Under the pieces are notes generated by a model. The model was not told the origin of the DNA, made no database searches, and saw nothing but the letters and a program-made list of their open reading frames with translations. Shown one piece after another: positions 1 through 10,029 of a stretch of 64,000 nucleotides of DNA. Within the stretch, counting starts at the first letter, position 1. Each line of letters starts with the position of its first letter. The stretch is from NCBI GenBank assembly GCA_025698895.1, contig JAILWO010000002.1, positions 744,001 through 808,000 of the forward strand. Reading direction: 5' to 3'. The stretch is from Rhizobiaceae bacterium (GTDB taxonomy: Bacteria; Pseudomonadota; Alphaproteobacteria; Rhizobiales; Rhizobiaceae). A program made the translations under genes and the position numbers.

Positions 1-793
1 GCACCTTGCGCCGGTCCCAGCGGTCCGAAAGTTGGCCCAGCGGATACTGGATGACCGCCCCGCCGATGATCGAGACGCTGACGAAGGTGGCGACGTCGGT
101 GACCGAAAGCCCGATGTCCTGCGCATAGACCGGCGAAAGGGTGCGGAAGGCGGAATTGGTCATGCCGACCGCGATGCAGGCGATGGCAGCGAGCGGCGAG
201 ATCGCCCAGGCGCGTTTCAGGTCCAGCTTGACGTCGTCGGGCGGCGTCGGGTTGGAGCGGTCGCCAAGCGAGACCGGCACCAGCGACACCGTGATCATGA
301 TCGCCATCACGGCGAAGATGGTGAAGTCATAGGCGCCGAACAGCGGGATCATGAACTGCGCGCCGGTCACCGCGCCGAGGTCGATGATGCGGTAGAAGGC
401 CAGCACCCGCGCCCGGTCCTTGTTGGCGACGCCGGAATTCATCCAGCTTTCCATCACGGTGAACAGGCCCGCGAAGCAGAAGCCCGACAGGAAGCGCACC
501 ACCGTCCATGTCACCGGGTCTATGGCGATCGCCATGATCAGCGTGCCTGCCGCCGCCAGCGCCGCCAGCGCGGAGAAGGCCCGGATATGGCCGACGGCGC
601 GGATCATGCGCACGATGACGAGGCATCCCAGCAGGAACCCCGCGAAATAGGCCGTGCCGATGAAGCCGATCAGCGCCGGCGAAAACCCCTCGGCCGCGCC
701 GCGCAGCGCGATCAGCGTGCCTTGCAGCCCGTTGCCTCCGAGCAGGATGCCTGCGGCGACGAGCAGAGGGATGAGGGGCCGTATCGAGGACAA
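1..793 (-). CDS. MFS transporter, C-terminus beyond the window
   Basis: An inner-membrane permease of the major facilitator superfamily, most likely a drug or metabolite exporter; the substrate cannot be told. The reading frame opens with the hydrophobic IRPLIPLLVAAGILLGGNG and runs through at least seven membrane segments. It includes a loop ending GQLSDRWDRRK, the classical MFS signature between TM2 and TM3 (here in the second half-repeat). No ATG lies in frame near the expected N-terminus, so I place the start at the TTG at 791-793, which gives a start like MSSIRPLIP. The gene is divergent from aspS and runs off the left edge. A longer open frame on the same strand is a shadow. Confidence 0.8.
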   Translation of the reverse strand, partial: MSSIRPLIPLLVAAGILLGGNGLQGTLIALRGAAEGFSPALIGFIGTAYFAGFLLGCLVIVRMIRAVGHIRAFSALAALAAAGTLIMAIAIDPVTWTVVRFLSGFCFAGLFTVMESWMNSGVANKDRARVLAFYRIIDLGAVTGAQFMIPLFGAYDFTIFAVMAIMITVSLVPVSLGDRSNPTPPDDVKLDLKRAWAISPLAAIACIAVGMTNSAFRTLSPVYAQDIGLSVTDVATFVSVSIIGGAVIQYPLGQLSDRWDRRKV

Positions 794-928
794 GGCGCGA
801 ACCGTGGGGCGTCTCCAGCCCTTTAGGCGACATGCCGCCGTCGCGCCATCCTCCAGCCGGGGCCGATGCTGGGCCAGCCGCGCCACGCGCCGGTCGCGGC
901 CGAGGGGCAGGGCCTTCCTCCGCTCGCC

Positions 929-957
929 TTGACAAATCGGCCTGTTGGTGTGCTTTT
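929..957 (+). promoter_or_regulatory. Possible sigma-70-type promoter for aspS
   Basis: A perfect TTGACA at 929-934 is followed 17 bases later by a weak -10 (GCTTTT, 952-957), about 55 bases before the aspS start. The -35 is convincing and the -10 is not, as is common in high-GC alphaproteobacteria. The 220-base gap between the divergent MFS gene and aspS holds nothing else I can identify. Confidence 0.35.
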
Positions 958-1013
958 CGCGCGACTTTTCGAGCCGCTTCGCCGGCCAAGCTCTCCAGAC
1001 CGGACAAGACGAC

Positions 1014-2804
<1,791 letters not shown>

Positions 2805-2808
2805 GCGG

Positions 2809-3432
2809 ATGGACGAAGCCGGCAAGGGACCGCGCGTCCTCGTCACCGGCTTCGAGCCCTTTCCCGGCGCGCCCGTCAATCCGACCGAATGGCTGGTCGG
2901 CGAATTGCAGGCGCAACCACCACAAATCAGCGGCGTGGCCGCCTTTCGCGCCGAGGTGCTGCCGGTCGATTACGCGCGGGTCGGGCCGGCGCTGAGCGAC
3001 ATCGGCCGCGCCTTCAGCCCCGACATCGCGATCCATTTCGGCCTCGCGCGCGAATGCGGCGGCTTTCGTCTTGAACGCATGGCGCGCAACAGCCTGACCA
3101 ATGCGCGTCCCGACAATGCCGGGCGCATGCCTGAGGCCGAGGCGATTTGCGACGGTCCGCCCGTGCTGCCTTCCAAACTGCCGCTCGAAGCCATCCATGC
3201 ACGCCTTCAAGTGATGGACCTGCCGGCGGAGTGGTCGGACGACGCGGGCGGCTATCTGTGCAACATGGTCATGATGCTGTCTCTCGCCCATGCCTGCGAC
3301 GGCTTCGCGCCGTCCATGAGCGGCTTCGTGCACGTGCCGCTGACGGGGGAGGGGGCACCGCTCTCGCGCGACCGGCTGCTTGCCGGCGCCCTTGCCGTGA
3401 TCGGCGAAAGCGTGGCCGCCTTCCGCGCCTGA
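2809..3432 (+). CDS. Pyroglutamyl-peptidase I-like protein (peptidase C15)
   Basis: A cytoplasmic cysteine peptidase of family C15, which removes N-terminal pyroglutamate from peptides. The 207-residue protein begins with the family signature VLVTGFEPFPGAPVNPT. A catalytic triad can be placed at Glu89 (FRLERMARN), Cys151 (GGYLCNMVM) and His175 (SGFVHVPL), in the order and spacing of the family, so it is probably active. The surrounding motifs differ from the enterobacterial and Bacillus enzymes, so the substrate may differ. It is tightly coupled to aspS upstream and converges on the exported protein gene downstream, with only a few bases between the two stop codons. Confidence 0.85.
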   Translation: MDEAGKGPRVLVTGFEPFPGAPVNPTEWLVGELQAQPPQISGVAAFRAEVLPVDYARVGPALSDIGRAFSPDIAIHFGLARECGGFRLERMARNSLTNARPDNAGRMPEAEAICDGPPVLPSKLPLEAIHARLQVMDLPAEWSDDAGGYLCNMVMMLSLAHACDGFAPSMSGFVHVPLTGEGAPLSRDRLLAGALAVIGESVAAFRA

Positions 3433-3435
3433 AGC

Positions 3436-4602
3436 TCACTCGTTCGCGCTGACCGTCACGCCGAGCTGCTCCGGCAGGTTCTGGGGCGCTGACATGGCGC
3501 CGGCCGCGATCATCGCGAACGGCACCGGCGAGGCCGGCATCGCCGAAATGGTCAGGCTTTGCGGCGCGTCGAGAAAGGCCGACGCGGCCGCCGAGACCTG
3601 GGCGGCGAATTCGGGATTGTTGAGCTGCGCCAGCATGAAGGGCAGGATCGCCTTGGCCTGGTTGGCGATGTCGCTGCGCTGGGCGCCCTGCTGCTTGGCG
3701 AAATAGTCGAGCACCTTGCCGGTCAGCGTCTGGTCCTCGAACCGGATCGTGGCGCCATGAAAGGTGAGCTGCTGCATGAGACCCAGCATGGCCATGCCGG
3801 CCGCCGAATCCTGCTCCCCCGCCGAGGCCATGCGCTCCTGCGTGTCGCGGAGCGCCTTCTGGAACTCCATCGTGTAGCCGCCGATGTCCAGGCTGATGCC
3901 GATCGTCCCCGCGTCTTTCACGCTCAGATCATATTTCGAGATTTGCGTGCGGCCGTCTTCGGGGTTCCAGCTTCCCGCCATGTCGAGCGAGCCGGTGACC
4001 GTCTGGTAGCCGAGCTCCTGCAGCACGCGCTGGGTGTTCGGGTCCTCGATCGCGGTGAGATCGGCCGTGAAGGAGGCGGCCGAGCCGGTGAACTCGAGCG
4101 CCGTGCCGTCTTCGGGTGGCGTCACCTCGACCGACATGTCGGTCAGCGTGAACACGTCCTTGCCGCCGCTCGAAATCGTGAGGGAACCGAGATCCGCCGT
4201 CTCATAGAGCGGAACCTCGTCGGATCCCTCGGGCGGCAGCGAAAGGCTGGTGATCTCGATGCCCTCGATGGAGACGTCGATCCCATCGCGCGACACCGAA
4301 TGGCTGTCCATCGCGAGCGACCCGATGGTGATGAGATCGCCGTCCTCGGCCACGTCGGTCAGGACGATCGGCCCCAGGGGCAGCGCTTCGTCCTCTCCGA
4401 CCGGCTTCACCGTCACGCCTTCGAGCGTCATCTCGGATGCGTCGCCGGAGATCGTCGCGTAGTTGAGCTCGACGCCCTGTTGATGGAAGGTCGATTTCAG
4501 CCGCTCGCCGACCGCATCCGCATCCTGCGCCGATGCCGCCGACCAGCCAAGCGAGGCGGCGAGCGCCAGGGCGGTCGTGATTGAGGGGTAACGTTGCGGC
4601 AT
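3436..4602 (-). CDS. Exported protein of unknown function
   Basis: I do not recognise an assigned function. From ATG 4602 the product is 388 residues and begins with a clear Sec signal peptide (MPQRYPSITTALALAASLGW, then SAASA before QDADA). The mature part is rich in alternating beta-type sequence with repeated phrases such as LTSLSLPPEG, LTISSGG and MTLEGVTV, suggesting an elongated periplasmic beta fold. Similar proteins of unknown function occur in rhizobia beside parC. An in-frame extension to 4686 exists, but GGAG lies just upstream of ATG 4602 and the signal peptide starts there. The gene is divergent from parC. Confidence 0.7.
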   Translation of the reverse strand: MPQRYPSITTALALAASLGWSAASAQDADAVGERLKSTFHQQGVELNYATISGDASEMTLEGVTVKPVGEDEALPLGPIVLTDVAEDGDLITIGSLAMDSHSVSRDGIDVSIEGIEITSLSLPPEGSDEVPLYETADLGSLTISSGGKDVFTLTDMSVEVTPPEDGTALEFTGSAASFTADLTAIEDPNTQRVLQELGYQTVTGSLDMAGSWNPEDGRTQISKYDLSVKDAGTIGISLDIGGYTMEFQKALRDTQERMASAGEQDSAAGMAMLGLMQQLTFHGATIRFEDQTLTGKVLDYFAKQQGAQRSDIANQAKAILPFMLAQLNNPEFAAQVSAAASAFLDAPQSLTISAMPASPVPFAMIAAGAMSAPQNLPEQLGVTVSANE

Positions 4603-4765
4603 GATCGGCTCCGGTGTGGCGGTGATGGATCGGACGCGGTCGCCGCTGGTGGCTGCGTCGCCTCCCTCCAGTGGAGAAAACGGCAAATCGGCGCGGAAGG
4701 CAATGGAATCCTTTGTCGATCCTTTCCACCGACTTGCCGCGAATCATCACCTCGCATAACCCGGC

Positions 4766-7024
4766 ATGATGGGAAAAAGCCTCGTACCGCCCTCATCCGG
4801 GGGCGATGATCCGAAGATCGAGCCGGTGGACCTCAAGAGCGCTCTCGAGGAGCGCTACCTGGCCTATGCGCTCTCCACCATCATGCATCGGGCGCTGCCC
4901 GACCTGCGCGACGGCCTGAAGCCGGTCCATCGACGCATCATGCATGCCATGCGTCTCCTGCGCCTCAATCCCGATCAGGGCTTCGCCAAATGCGCCCGCA
5001 TCGTCGGCGAGGTGATGGGCAAGTTTCATCCGCATGGCGACCAGTCCATCTACGACGCGCTGGTGCGTCTGGCGCAGGATTTCGCCGTGCGCTATCCGCT
5101 CGTCGACGGCCAGGGCAATTTCGGCAATATCGACGGCGATAACGCGGCCGCCATGCGCTACACCGAAGCGCGGATGACCGACGTCGCGACCGAGCTGCTG
5201 GCCGGCATCAACGAGGACGCGGTCGATTTCCGCCCGACATACAACGAGGAGGACGAGGAGCCGGTCGTCCTGCCGGGCGCGTTTCCCAACATCCTCGCCA
5301 ATGGCTCGTCGGGCATCGCGGTCGGCATGGCGACCTCGATCCCGCCCCACAACGCGGCCGAGCTGTGCGGGGCCGCGATCCATCTGATCGACAATCCCGA
5401 CGCCTCGGTCGAGGACCTGCTGCGCTTTGTGCAGGGTCCGGATTTTCCGACGGGCGGCATCGTCGTCGATGGCCGCGACGCAATCCGGGAGGCTTACGAG
5501 ACGGGCCGCGGTGGATTCCGGCTCAGGGCGCGCTGGTCGGTGGAGGATCAGGGCAGGGGCACCTGGCAGGTGGTCGTCACCGAGATACCCTACCAGATCC
5601 AGAAATCGCGCCTGATCGAGAAGATCGCGGAACTGCTGCTGGCCCGCAAGCTGCCGTTGCTGGAGGACGTGCGCGACGAGAGCGCGGAAGACATCCGTGT
5701 CGTGCTGGTGCCCAAGAGCCGCACCGTCGATCCGGGCCTGCTCATGGAGTCGCTGTTCAAGCTGACCGAGCTGGAAACCCGCTTTCCGCTGAACATGAAC
5801 GTGCTGTCGCGCGGCAAGGTGCCCAACGTCCTGTCGCTCCGGCGGATCTTGCGCGAATGGCTGGACCACCGCCGCGAGGTGCTGCTGCGCCGCTCGCGCC
5901 ACCGCCTGACCGAGATCGAGCGGCGGCTGGAAATCCTTGGCGGCTATCTGATCGCCTATCTCAACATCGATGAGGTGATCCGCATCATCCGCGAGGAGGA
6001 CGAGCCCAAGGCTGTCCTCATGGCGCGGTTCGAGCTGACGGACACACAGGCCGAGGCGGTTCTGAACCTGCGCCTGCGCCAGTTGCGCAAGCTGGAGGAG
6101 TTCGAGATCCGCAAGGAGTTCGACAGCCTGACCGCCGAGAAGGGCCAGATCGAGGCGCTGCTGGCTTCCGACGCAAGGCAGTGGCAGACGATTTCCTGGG
6201 AGATCGGCAAGGTCCGCGACAAATACGGGCCCGAGACCGATCTTGGCCGGCGGCGCACGACATTCGCGGAAGCCCCCGAACATGATCTCGGCGACATTCA
6301 CCAGGCGATGATCGAGAAGGAGCCGATCACCGTCATCGTGTCGCAGAAGGGATGGCTGCGCGCGATGAAGGGCCATCTGCAGGATCATTCGAACCTGGCC
6401 TTCAAGGAAGGCGACAGCCTCAAGCTCGCCTTCCACGCCCAGACGACCGACAAGATCCTGGTCTTCACCACCGGCGGGAAGGTCTACACGATCGGCGCCG
6501 ACCGGCTGCCGGGCGGGCGCGGCCATGGCGAACCCATCCGCATCATGGTCGACATGGACAACGAACAGGCGATCGTCACGGCCTTCGTGCACGACCCCGC
6601 CCGCAAGCTGCTCGTCGTGAGCCATCAGGGCTACGGCTTCGTCGTCGCCGAGAGCGAGGTCGTCGCCAACACCCGCAAGGGCAAGCAGGTCATGAACGTG
6701 AAGGCGCCGGACGAGGCCGCCAAATGCGTTCGCGTCACCGGCGATCACCTGGCCATCATCGGCGAGAATCGCAAGATGCTGGTCTTCCCGCTCGCCGAGG
6801 TGCCGGAACTCGGCCGGGGCAAGGGCGTGCGGCTGCAGCGCTACCGCGACGGCGGCGTGTCGGACATCAAGACGTTCGCGATGGAGACCGGGCTGACCTG
6901 GACCGATTCGGCCGGCCGCGAATTCACCCGTTCGCGCGAGGAACTGGCCGAGTGGATCAGCGTGCGGGCCACCGCCGGCCGCATGGCGCCGAAGGGATTT
7001 CCCAAGACCGGCAGGTTTGGCTGA
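4766..7024 (+). CDS. parC: DNA topoisomerase IV subunit A
   Basis: The breakage-reunion subunit of topoisomerase IV, which works with ParE to decatenate replicated chromosomes. The 752-residue length and domain order fit ParC: an N-terminal winged-helix/tower domain beginning [16 protein letters not shown], the active-site tyrosine at about 132 ([10 protein letters not shown]), a coiled-coil neck, and a short C-terminal beta-pinwheel region typical of alphaproteobacterial ParC. The quinolone-determining region reads [11 protein letters not shown], with Gln (about 93) where E. coli has Ser80. This is usual for the group as I recall it and not an acquired mutation. An ATG codon at both 4766 and 4769 could start translation. 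Confidence 0.96.
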   Translation: MMGKSLVPPSSGGDDPKIEPVDLKSALEERYLAYALSTIMHRALPDLRDGLKPVHRRIMHAMRLLRLNPDQGFAKCARIVGEVMGKFHPHGDQSIYDALVRLAQDFAVRYPLVDGQGNFGNIDGDNAAAMRYTEARMTDVATELLAGINEDAVDFRPTYNEEDEEPVVLPGAFPNILANGSSGIAVGMATSIPPHNAAELCGAAIHLIDNPDASVEDLLRFVQGPDFPTGGIVVDGRDAIREAYETGRGGFRLRARWSVEDQGRGTWQVVVTEIPYQIQKSRLIEKIAELLLARKLPLLEDVRDESAEDIRVVLVPKSRTVDPGLLMESLFKLTELETRFPLNMNVLSRGKVPNVLSLRRILREWLDHRREVLLRRSRHRLTEIERRLEILGGYLIAYLNIDEVIRIIREEDEPKAVLMARFELTDTQAEAVLNLRLRQLRKLEEFEIRKEFDSLTAEKGQIEALLASDARQWQTISWEIGKVRDKYGPETDLGRRRTTFAEAPEHDLGDIHQAMIEKEPITVIVSQKGWLRAMKGHLQDHSNLAFKEGDSLKLAFHAQTTDKILVFTTGGKVYTIGADRLPGGRGHGEPIRIMVDMDNEQAIVTAFVHDPARKLLVVSHQGYGFVVAESEVVANTRKGKQVMNVKAPDEAAKCVRVTGDHLAIIGENRKMLVFPLAEVPELGRGKGVRLQRYRDGGVSDIKTFAMETGLTWTDSAGREFTRSREELAEWISVRATAGRMAPKGFPKTGRFG

Positions 7025-7035
7025 CCCCGTCAGCC
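7019..7035 (+). other. Short perfect hairpin across the parC stop codon
   Basis: GGCTGAC and GTCAGCC form a perfect 7-bp stem with a CCC loop, and the parC TGA lies inside the left arm. It is followed by a GGCC-repeat stretch and no T run, so it is not a canonical intrinsic terminator. It may still stabilise the 3' end or assist termination. Confidence 0.4.
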
Positions 7036-7157
7036 GGCCGGCCGGCCGATCGTCGCGAGTGTGAAGCCCGCCACGGACGCGCCGCGCGCGCCAGCCTATC
7101 CGCCCGTCAGCTAGGGACCGACTTCGGCCCGGCAGAACGGTTCGGCGTAGGATTTGA

Positions 7158-7349
7158 ATGCGTGGCTTGCTGATTGGCGGATGGATCGCCGCGACCTGTG
7201 CCCTGGCGATCGAGGTGGGCGCGCAGGCGCATCGGCCCCGCACGCCTGCGATCTTCGATCCGCCCGAGGGGCTCGCCCGTCTCCAGCACGGCGCGCCTGA
7301 TGTGCCGGTCGCGGCAAGGCAGGCGCGCTATCGTGGCTGGTTCCGGTAG
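7158..7349 (+). CDS. Possible small exported peptide
   Basis: A 63-codon frame in the gap after parC. It starts with a short positively charged N-terminus and a hydrophobic stretch (MRGLLIGGWIAATCALAIEV) ending GAQA, which looks like a signal peptide or a single membrane anchor. A basic, proline-containing tail ending RARYRGWFR-like sequence follows. Its last 22 bases overlap the 3' end of the convergent RidA gene. No family is recognised and there is no strong ribosome-binding site. It may be spurious, but it is the only candidate in the roughly 300 bases between parC and ridA; 7036-7157 otherwise shows nothing. Confidence 0.3.
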   Translation: MRGLLIGGWIAATCALAIEVGAQAHRPRTPAIFDPPEGLARLQHGAPDVPVAARQARYRGWFR

Positions 7350-7822
7350 ACCGCCACGGCCTTCAGTTCCACCAGTCCGCCCGGGACGATCAGTTCGCTG
7401 ACGCCGATCGCCGTCCAGGCCGGCCAGGGCTCCGACAGATAGCGCGCCCAGACCTTCATGAAGCTCTCCATGTGGGTCGAGATGCCGACATGGTAGCTGG
7501 TGATCTCGATCACGTCGCTCAGCTCCGCGCCCGCCTCCCGCAATATGCCCGCCAGTGTCTCAAACGCCGTGGCGAACTGCGCCTCCGGATCGCGGACCGC
7601 TTCCAGCGCGGCGAGTGGCGCATCAGGCCCGGCAAGTGCCGCCCGCGCGCCGGAAAACGCATCGCCGCCCTTGCCGAGCCAGTCGGGGGTGACGCCGCCC
7701 GGACTGGTGCCGACGATGCCGGAGCAGTGGATCAGGCCGTTGGCGACGACGGCGGGCGCGAAGCGCCATTGCTCGTAGACCCCGCGTAGCGCGGGCGGAA
7801 CGATGGTCACGCGGTCCGGCAT
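7328..7822 (-). CDS. RidA/YjgF-family protein
   Basis: A 164-residue member of the RidA (YjgF/YER057c/UK114) family. Canonical members are cytosolic trimers that hydrolyse reactive enamine/imine intermediates; others act in particular catabolic pathways. Visible family features are the region FAPAVVANGLIHCSGIVGTSPGG, the segment ATAFETLAGILREAGAELSDVIEITSYHVG, and the ending WTAIGVSELIVPGGLVELKAVAVY. ATG 7822 is preferred over a longer in-frame start because GGAG lies eight bases upstream and homology begins at once. The C-terminal half lacks the exact Arg motif of archetypal RidA, so deaminase activity should not be assumed. It is divergent from the tetR-type gene. Confidence 0.85.
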   Translation of the reverse strand: MPDRVTIVPPALRGVYEQWRFAPAVVANGLIHCSGIVGTSPGGVTPDWLGKGGDAFSGARAALAGPDAPLAALEAVRDPEAQFATAFETLAGILREAGAELSDVIEITSYHVGISTHMESFMKVWARYLSEPWPAWTAIGVSELIVPGGLVELKAVAVYRNQPR

Positions 7823-8008
7823 GGTGATCTCCAGGTGGTTGGGGTCGAGCCATTGTAGGACAGGCGACCGATCGCCTGAAATCCTTTCGACACCCGCGGC
7901 CATCCACTGCCGCCCACCGGCGCCTCGCGGACCCTTCGGGGCGGATCCCGATCCTCTCACGCGGCGATCACGTTCCCGTCAAACGCGCTCTTGTTGCGAT
8001 GCAGCATC

Positions 8009-8054
8009 TTGACTGCGATTGATCGTTCGATTAAAGTATGAGAATGATCGTTCG
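8009..8054 (+). promoter_or_regulatory. Promoter with a duplicated TetR-type operator
   Basis: TTGACT (8009-8014) and TAAAGT (8032-8037), 17 bases apart, form a good promoter. The sequence TGATCGTTCG occurs twice in the same orientation. One copy (8020-8029) is between the -35 and -10, and the other (8045-8054) is just past the -10 near the expected transcription start. The copies start 25 bases apart. The arrangement fits autorepression of the downstream TetR gene and RND operon. Confidence 0.6.
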
Positions 8055-8100
8055 CCTAAAATGAGAGCGAACTCTCGCGAATTGACGATGAAACAGGCAA

Positions 8101-8775
8101 ATGCCGATGGAAGAATCAACCGTCAGCCTGATTGACGTCAGCGGCGACATGACCGATGCGCCGATGACCAGGGCCGAGCGCCGCGACCATCAGCTGGCGC
8201 GCATCCTGGATGCCGCCAAGATATGTTTCGTGCGCTCGGGTTTCCAGGGCGCCTCCATGCAGCAGATCTGCGCCGAGTGCGGCATGAGCCCCGGCGCGCT
8301 CTACCGCTACTTCCCATCCAAGGAAGCGATCATCGAGGCGATCACCGAGGCCGACCGCAAGAACGACGCCGCGATCTTCGCCGAGATGATGGGAAATCCC
8401 GATCCGGTCGACGGCGTCGTGCAGGCGGCCATGGCGCATATCCGCCACATCCACGAGGCCGGAAAGGCGCCGCTCTTCACCGAGATTCGCGCCGAATCCA
8501 TGCGCAACGACGCGGTCGACTTCGCCTGCAAGGACATCATGGGCGAGGTGCAGCAGGGCTTTCATGCCTATCTGCAGGCAGCCGTCGATCGCGGCGAGAT
8601 CGATCCCGTGGTGCCGCTCGACCAGCTGATGCCCATCCTGGTCGCGATCGGCGAGGGCATGGCGATCAACGACCTGCCTGCCAACGGCGTCGGCCTGGAC
8701 AATATCGAAACCGTGCTGCGCGCGATGATCGTGTCGAGCCTGCGGCCCACCGGTCGGTCGGGCACGCAAGACTGA
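8101..8775 (+). CDS. TetR/AcrR-family regulator of the adjacent RND pump
   Basis: A 224-residue repressor. An N-terminal helix-turn-helix of the TetR family is evident: RILDAAKICFVRSGFQGASM followed by QICAECGMSPGALYRYFPSKEAI (about residues 36-78). The C-terminal ligand-binding half is diverse, as usual, and resembles the TetR_C-type pump regulators. It is the first gene of a three-gene unit with an RND adaptor (36 bases downstream) and pump, so it probably senses an exported compound and represses all three. A repeated operator-like sequence lies in the promoter. ATG 8101 is used; ATG 8107 is a possible alternative. Confidence 0.9.
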   Translation: MPMEESTVSLIDVSGDMTDAPMTRAERRDHQLARILDAAKICFVRSGFQGASMQQICAECGMSPGALYRYFPSKEAIIEAITEADRKNDAAIFAEMMGNPDPVDGVVQAAMAHIRHIHEAGKAPLFTEIRAESMRNDAVDFACKDIMGEVQQGFHAYLQAAVDRGEIDPVVPLDQLMPILVAIGEGMAINDLPANGVGLDNIETVLRAMIVSSLRPTGRSGTQD

Positions 8776-8811
8776 AACCAGCCGCGCGTCGGCTTTCATG
8801 AAGGTGAGTTC

Positions 8812-10029
8812 ATGTTCCGCAAGGTGTTGCCCGGCCTGATGCTCGCGACCGCCCTTTCGGTGGGCTTTCCGCTTTCCGTCGCGCCCGCCCTTTCGGTATC
8901 GGCCGAGGAAGCGGCTGAACCGGCTCCCGTCCACGACGGCCCGTCCATTTCCGTGGTTGCCGCCGAGACCCGCGAGATCGTGGAGCGGATATCGGTCAAC
9001 GGCACCGTCGTGCCCCGGCAGGAAGCCGCCGTCGGCATCGACCTCACCGGCATGATCGTCGAGGAACTGCCCGTGGACGAGGGCGACGTGGTCGCGAAGG
9101 GCGACCTGCTCGCGCGCCTCGACCGCTCCGCCCTCGACACCCAGTTCGCGCAGGCCGAGGCCAACCGGGCGCAGGCGGAGGCGCAGATCGAGCAGACGCG
9201 TGCCCAGATCACCGACGCCGAGATCGGCGTGCGCCAGGCGCAGGAGGGCTATGACCGCGCCAAGGCGCTTCAGGACAAGGGCGTCGCGGCCAAGGCGACC
9301 CTCGACAACGCCGTCAACGCGCTCGATAGCGCCCGCGCCCGGCTCGTTTCGGCGCGCAAGGCCCTTGCCGCGTCCGAAGCGCAGCTTGGCGTGATCGAAG
9401 CGCAGAAGGCCGAGATTCTGCGCCAGATCGCGCGGACCGAGGTGAGGGCGCCCGTGGACGGGTTGATCCTGTCGCGTGCCGCGACGCTCGGCGCTCTGGT
9501 GTCGGCATCGAGCGGCCCGCTGTTCACCATGGCGATGGACGGCGCGCTGGAACTCGCCGCCCGCATCCCCGAACGGGATCTCGCGCGGGTGGAGCCGGGT
9601 ATGATGGCCGAACTCACCGTCGCGGGCGCCTCGAAACCGGTCATGGCCGAGATCCGCCGCATCGCGCCGCGGGTCGACCAGACCTCGCGCATGGGCGAGA
9701 TCCGCGTCGCCATGCCGGCGGACGCCGGGGCGCGGGCCGGAAACTTCGCGCGGGGCGAGATCATCCTGTCGCGTCGCGCGGCCGTGTCGGTGCCCGCTGC
9801 CGCCCTGGTCTATCGCGACGGCGATGCCTATGCCCAACGGGTCGAGGGCGGTGTCGTGCACACCACGCCGGTCGTGACCGGGGCGCGTGACGGGGCCAAT
9901 GTGGAGATCCGCTCCGGCCTCCAGCAAGGCGACGAGATCATCGCGCGCGCCGGCACCTTCGTCGCCGACGGAGATCGCGTCACGCCGGTGCGGTCGGGTG
10001 AGGAACAGGTCGGAGCGCTCAAGCCATGA
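8812..10029 (+). CDS. RND efflux periplasmic adaptor subunit
   Basis: A membrane-fusion (AcrA/MexA-type) protein of 405 residues that links the inner-membrane RND pump to an outer-membrane channel. It has a signal peptide (MFRKVLPGLMLATALSVG, ending near SVSAEE) and a lipoyl-type half-motif around GMIVEELPVDEGDVVAKGDLL. A coiled-coil hairpin rich in Ala, Gln and Glu spans about residues 95-200, the second lipoyl half reads IARTEVRAPVDGLIL, and beta-barrel and membrane-proximal domains follow. The start is preceded by AAGGTGAG. Its last four bases (ATGA) overlap the pump start. No outer-membrane TolC-type gene is present in the window. Confidence 0.93.
   Translation: MFRKVLPGLMLATALSVGFPLSVAPALSVSAEEAAEPAPVHDGPSISVVAAETREIVERISVNGTVVPRQEAAVGIDLTGMIVEELPVDEGDVVAKGDLLARLDRSALDTQFAQAEANRAQAEAQIEQTRAQITDAEIGVRQAQEGYDRAKALQDKGVAAKATLDNAVNALDSARARLVSARKALAASEAQLGVIEAQKAEILRQIARTEVRAPVDGLILSRAATLGALVSASSGPLFTMAMDGALELAARIPERDLARVEPGMMAELTVAGASKPVMAEIRRIAPRVDQTSRMGEIRVAMPADAGARAGNFARGEIILSRRAAVSVPAAALVYRDGDAYAQRVEGGVVHTTPVVTGARDGANVEIRSGLQQGDEIIARAGTFVADGDRVTPVRSGEEQVGALKP

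Noticed and set aside
4793-7243. An 816-codon frame antisense to parC
   Set aside because: Shadow of parC; composition biased and no conserved domain.
8116-9927. A 603-codon minus-strand frame over tetR and the RND adaptor
   Set aside because: Overlaps two genes with clear family motifs; shadow.
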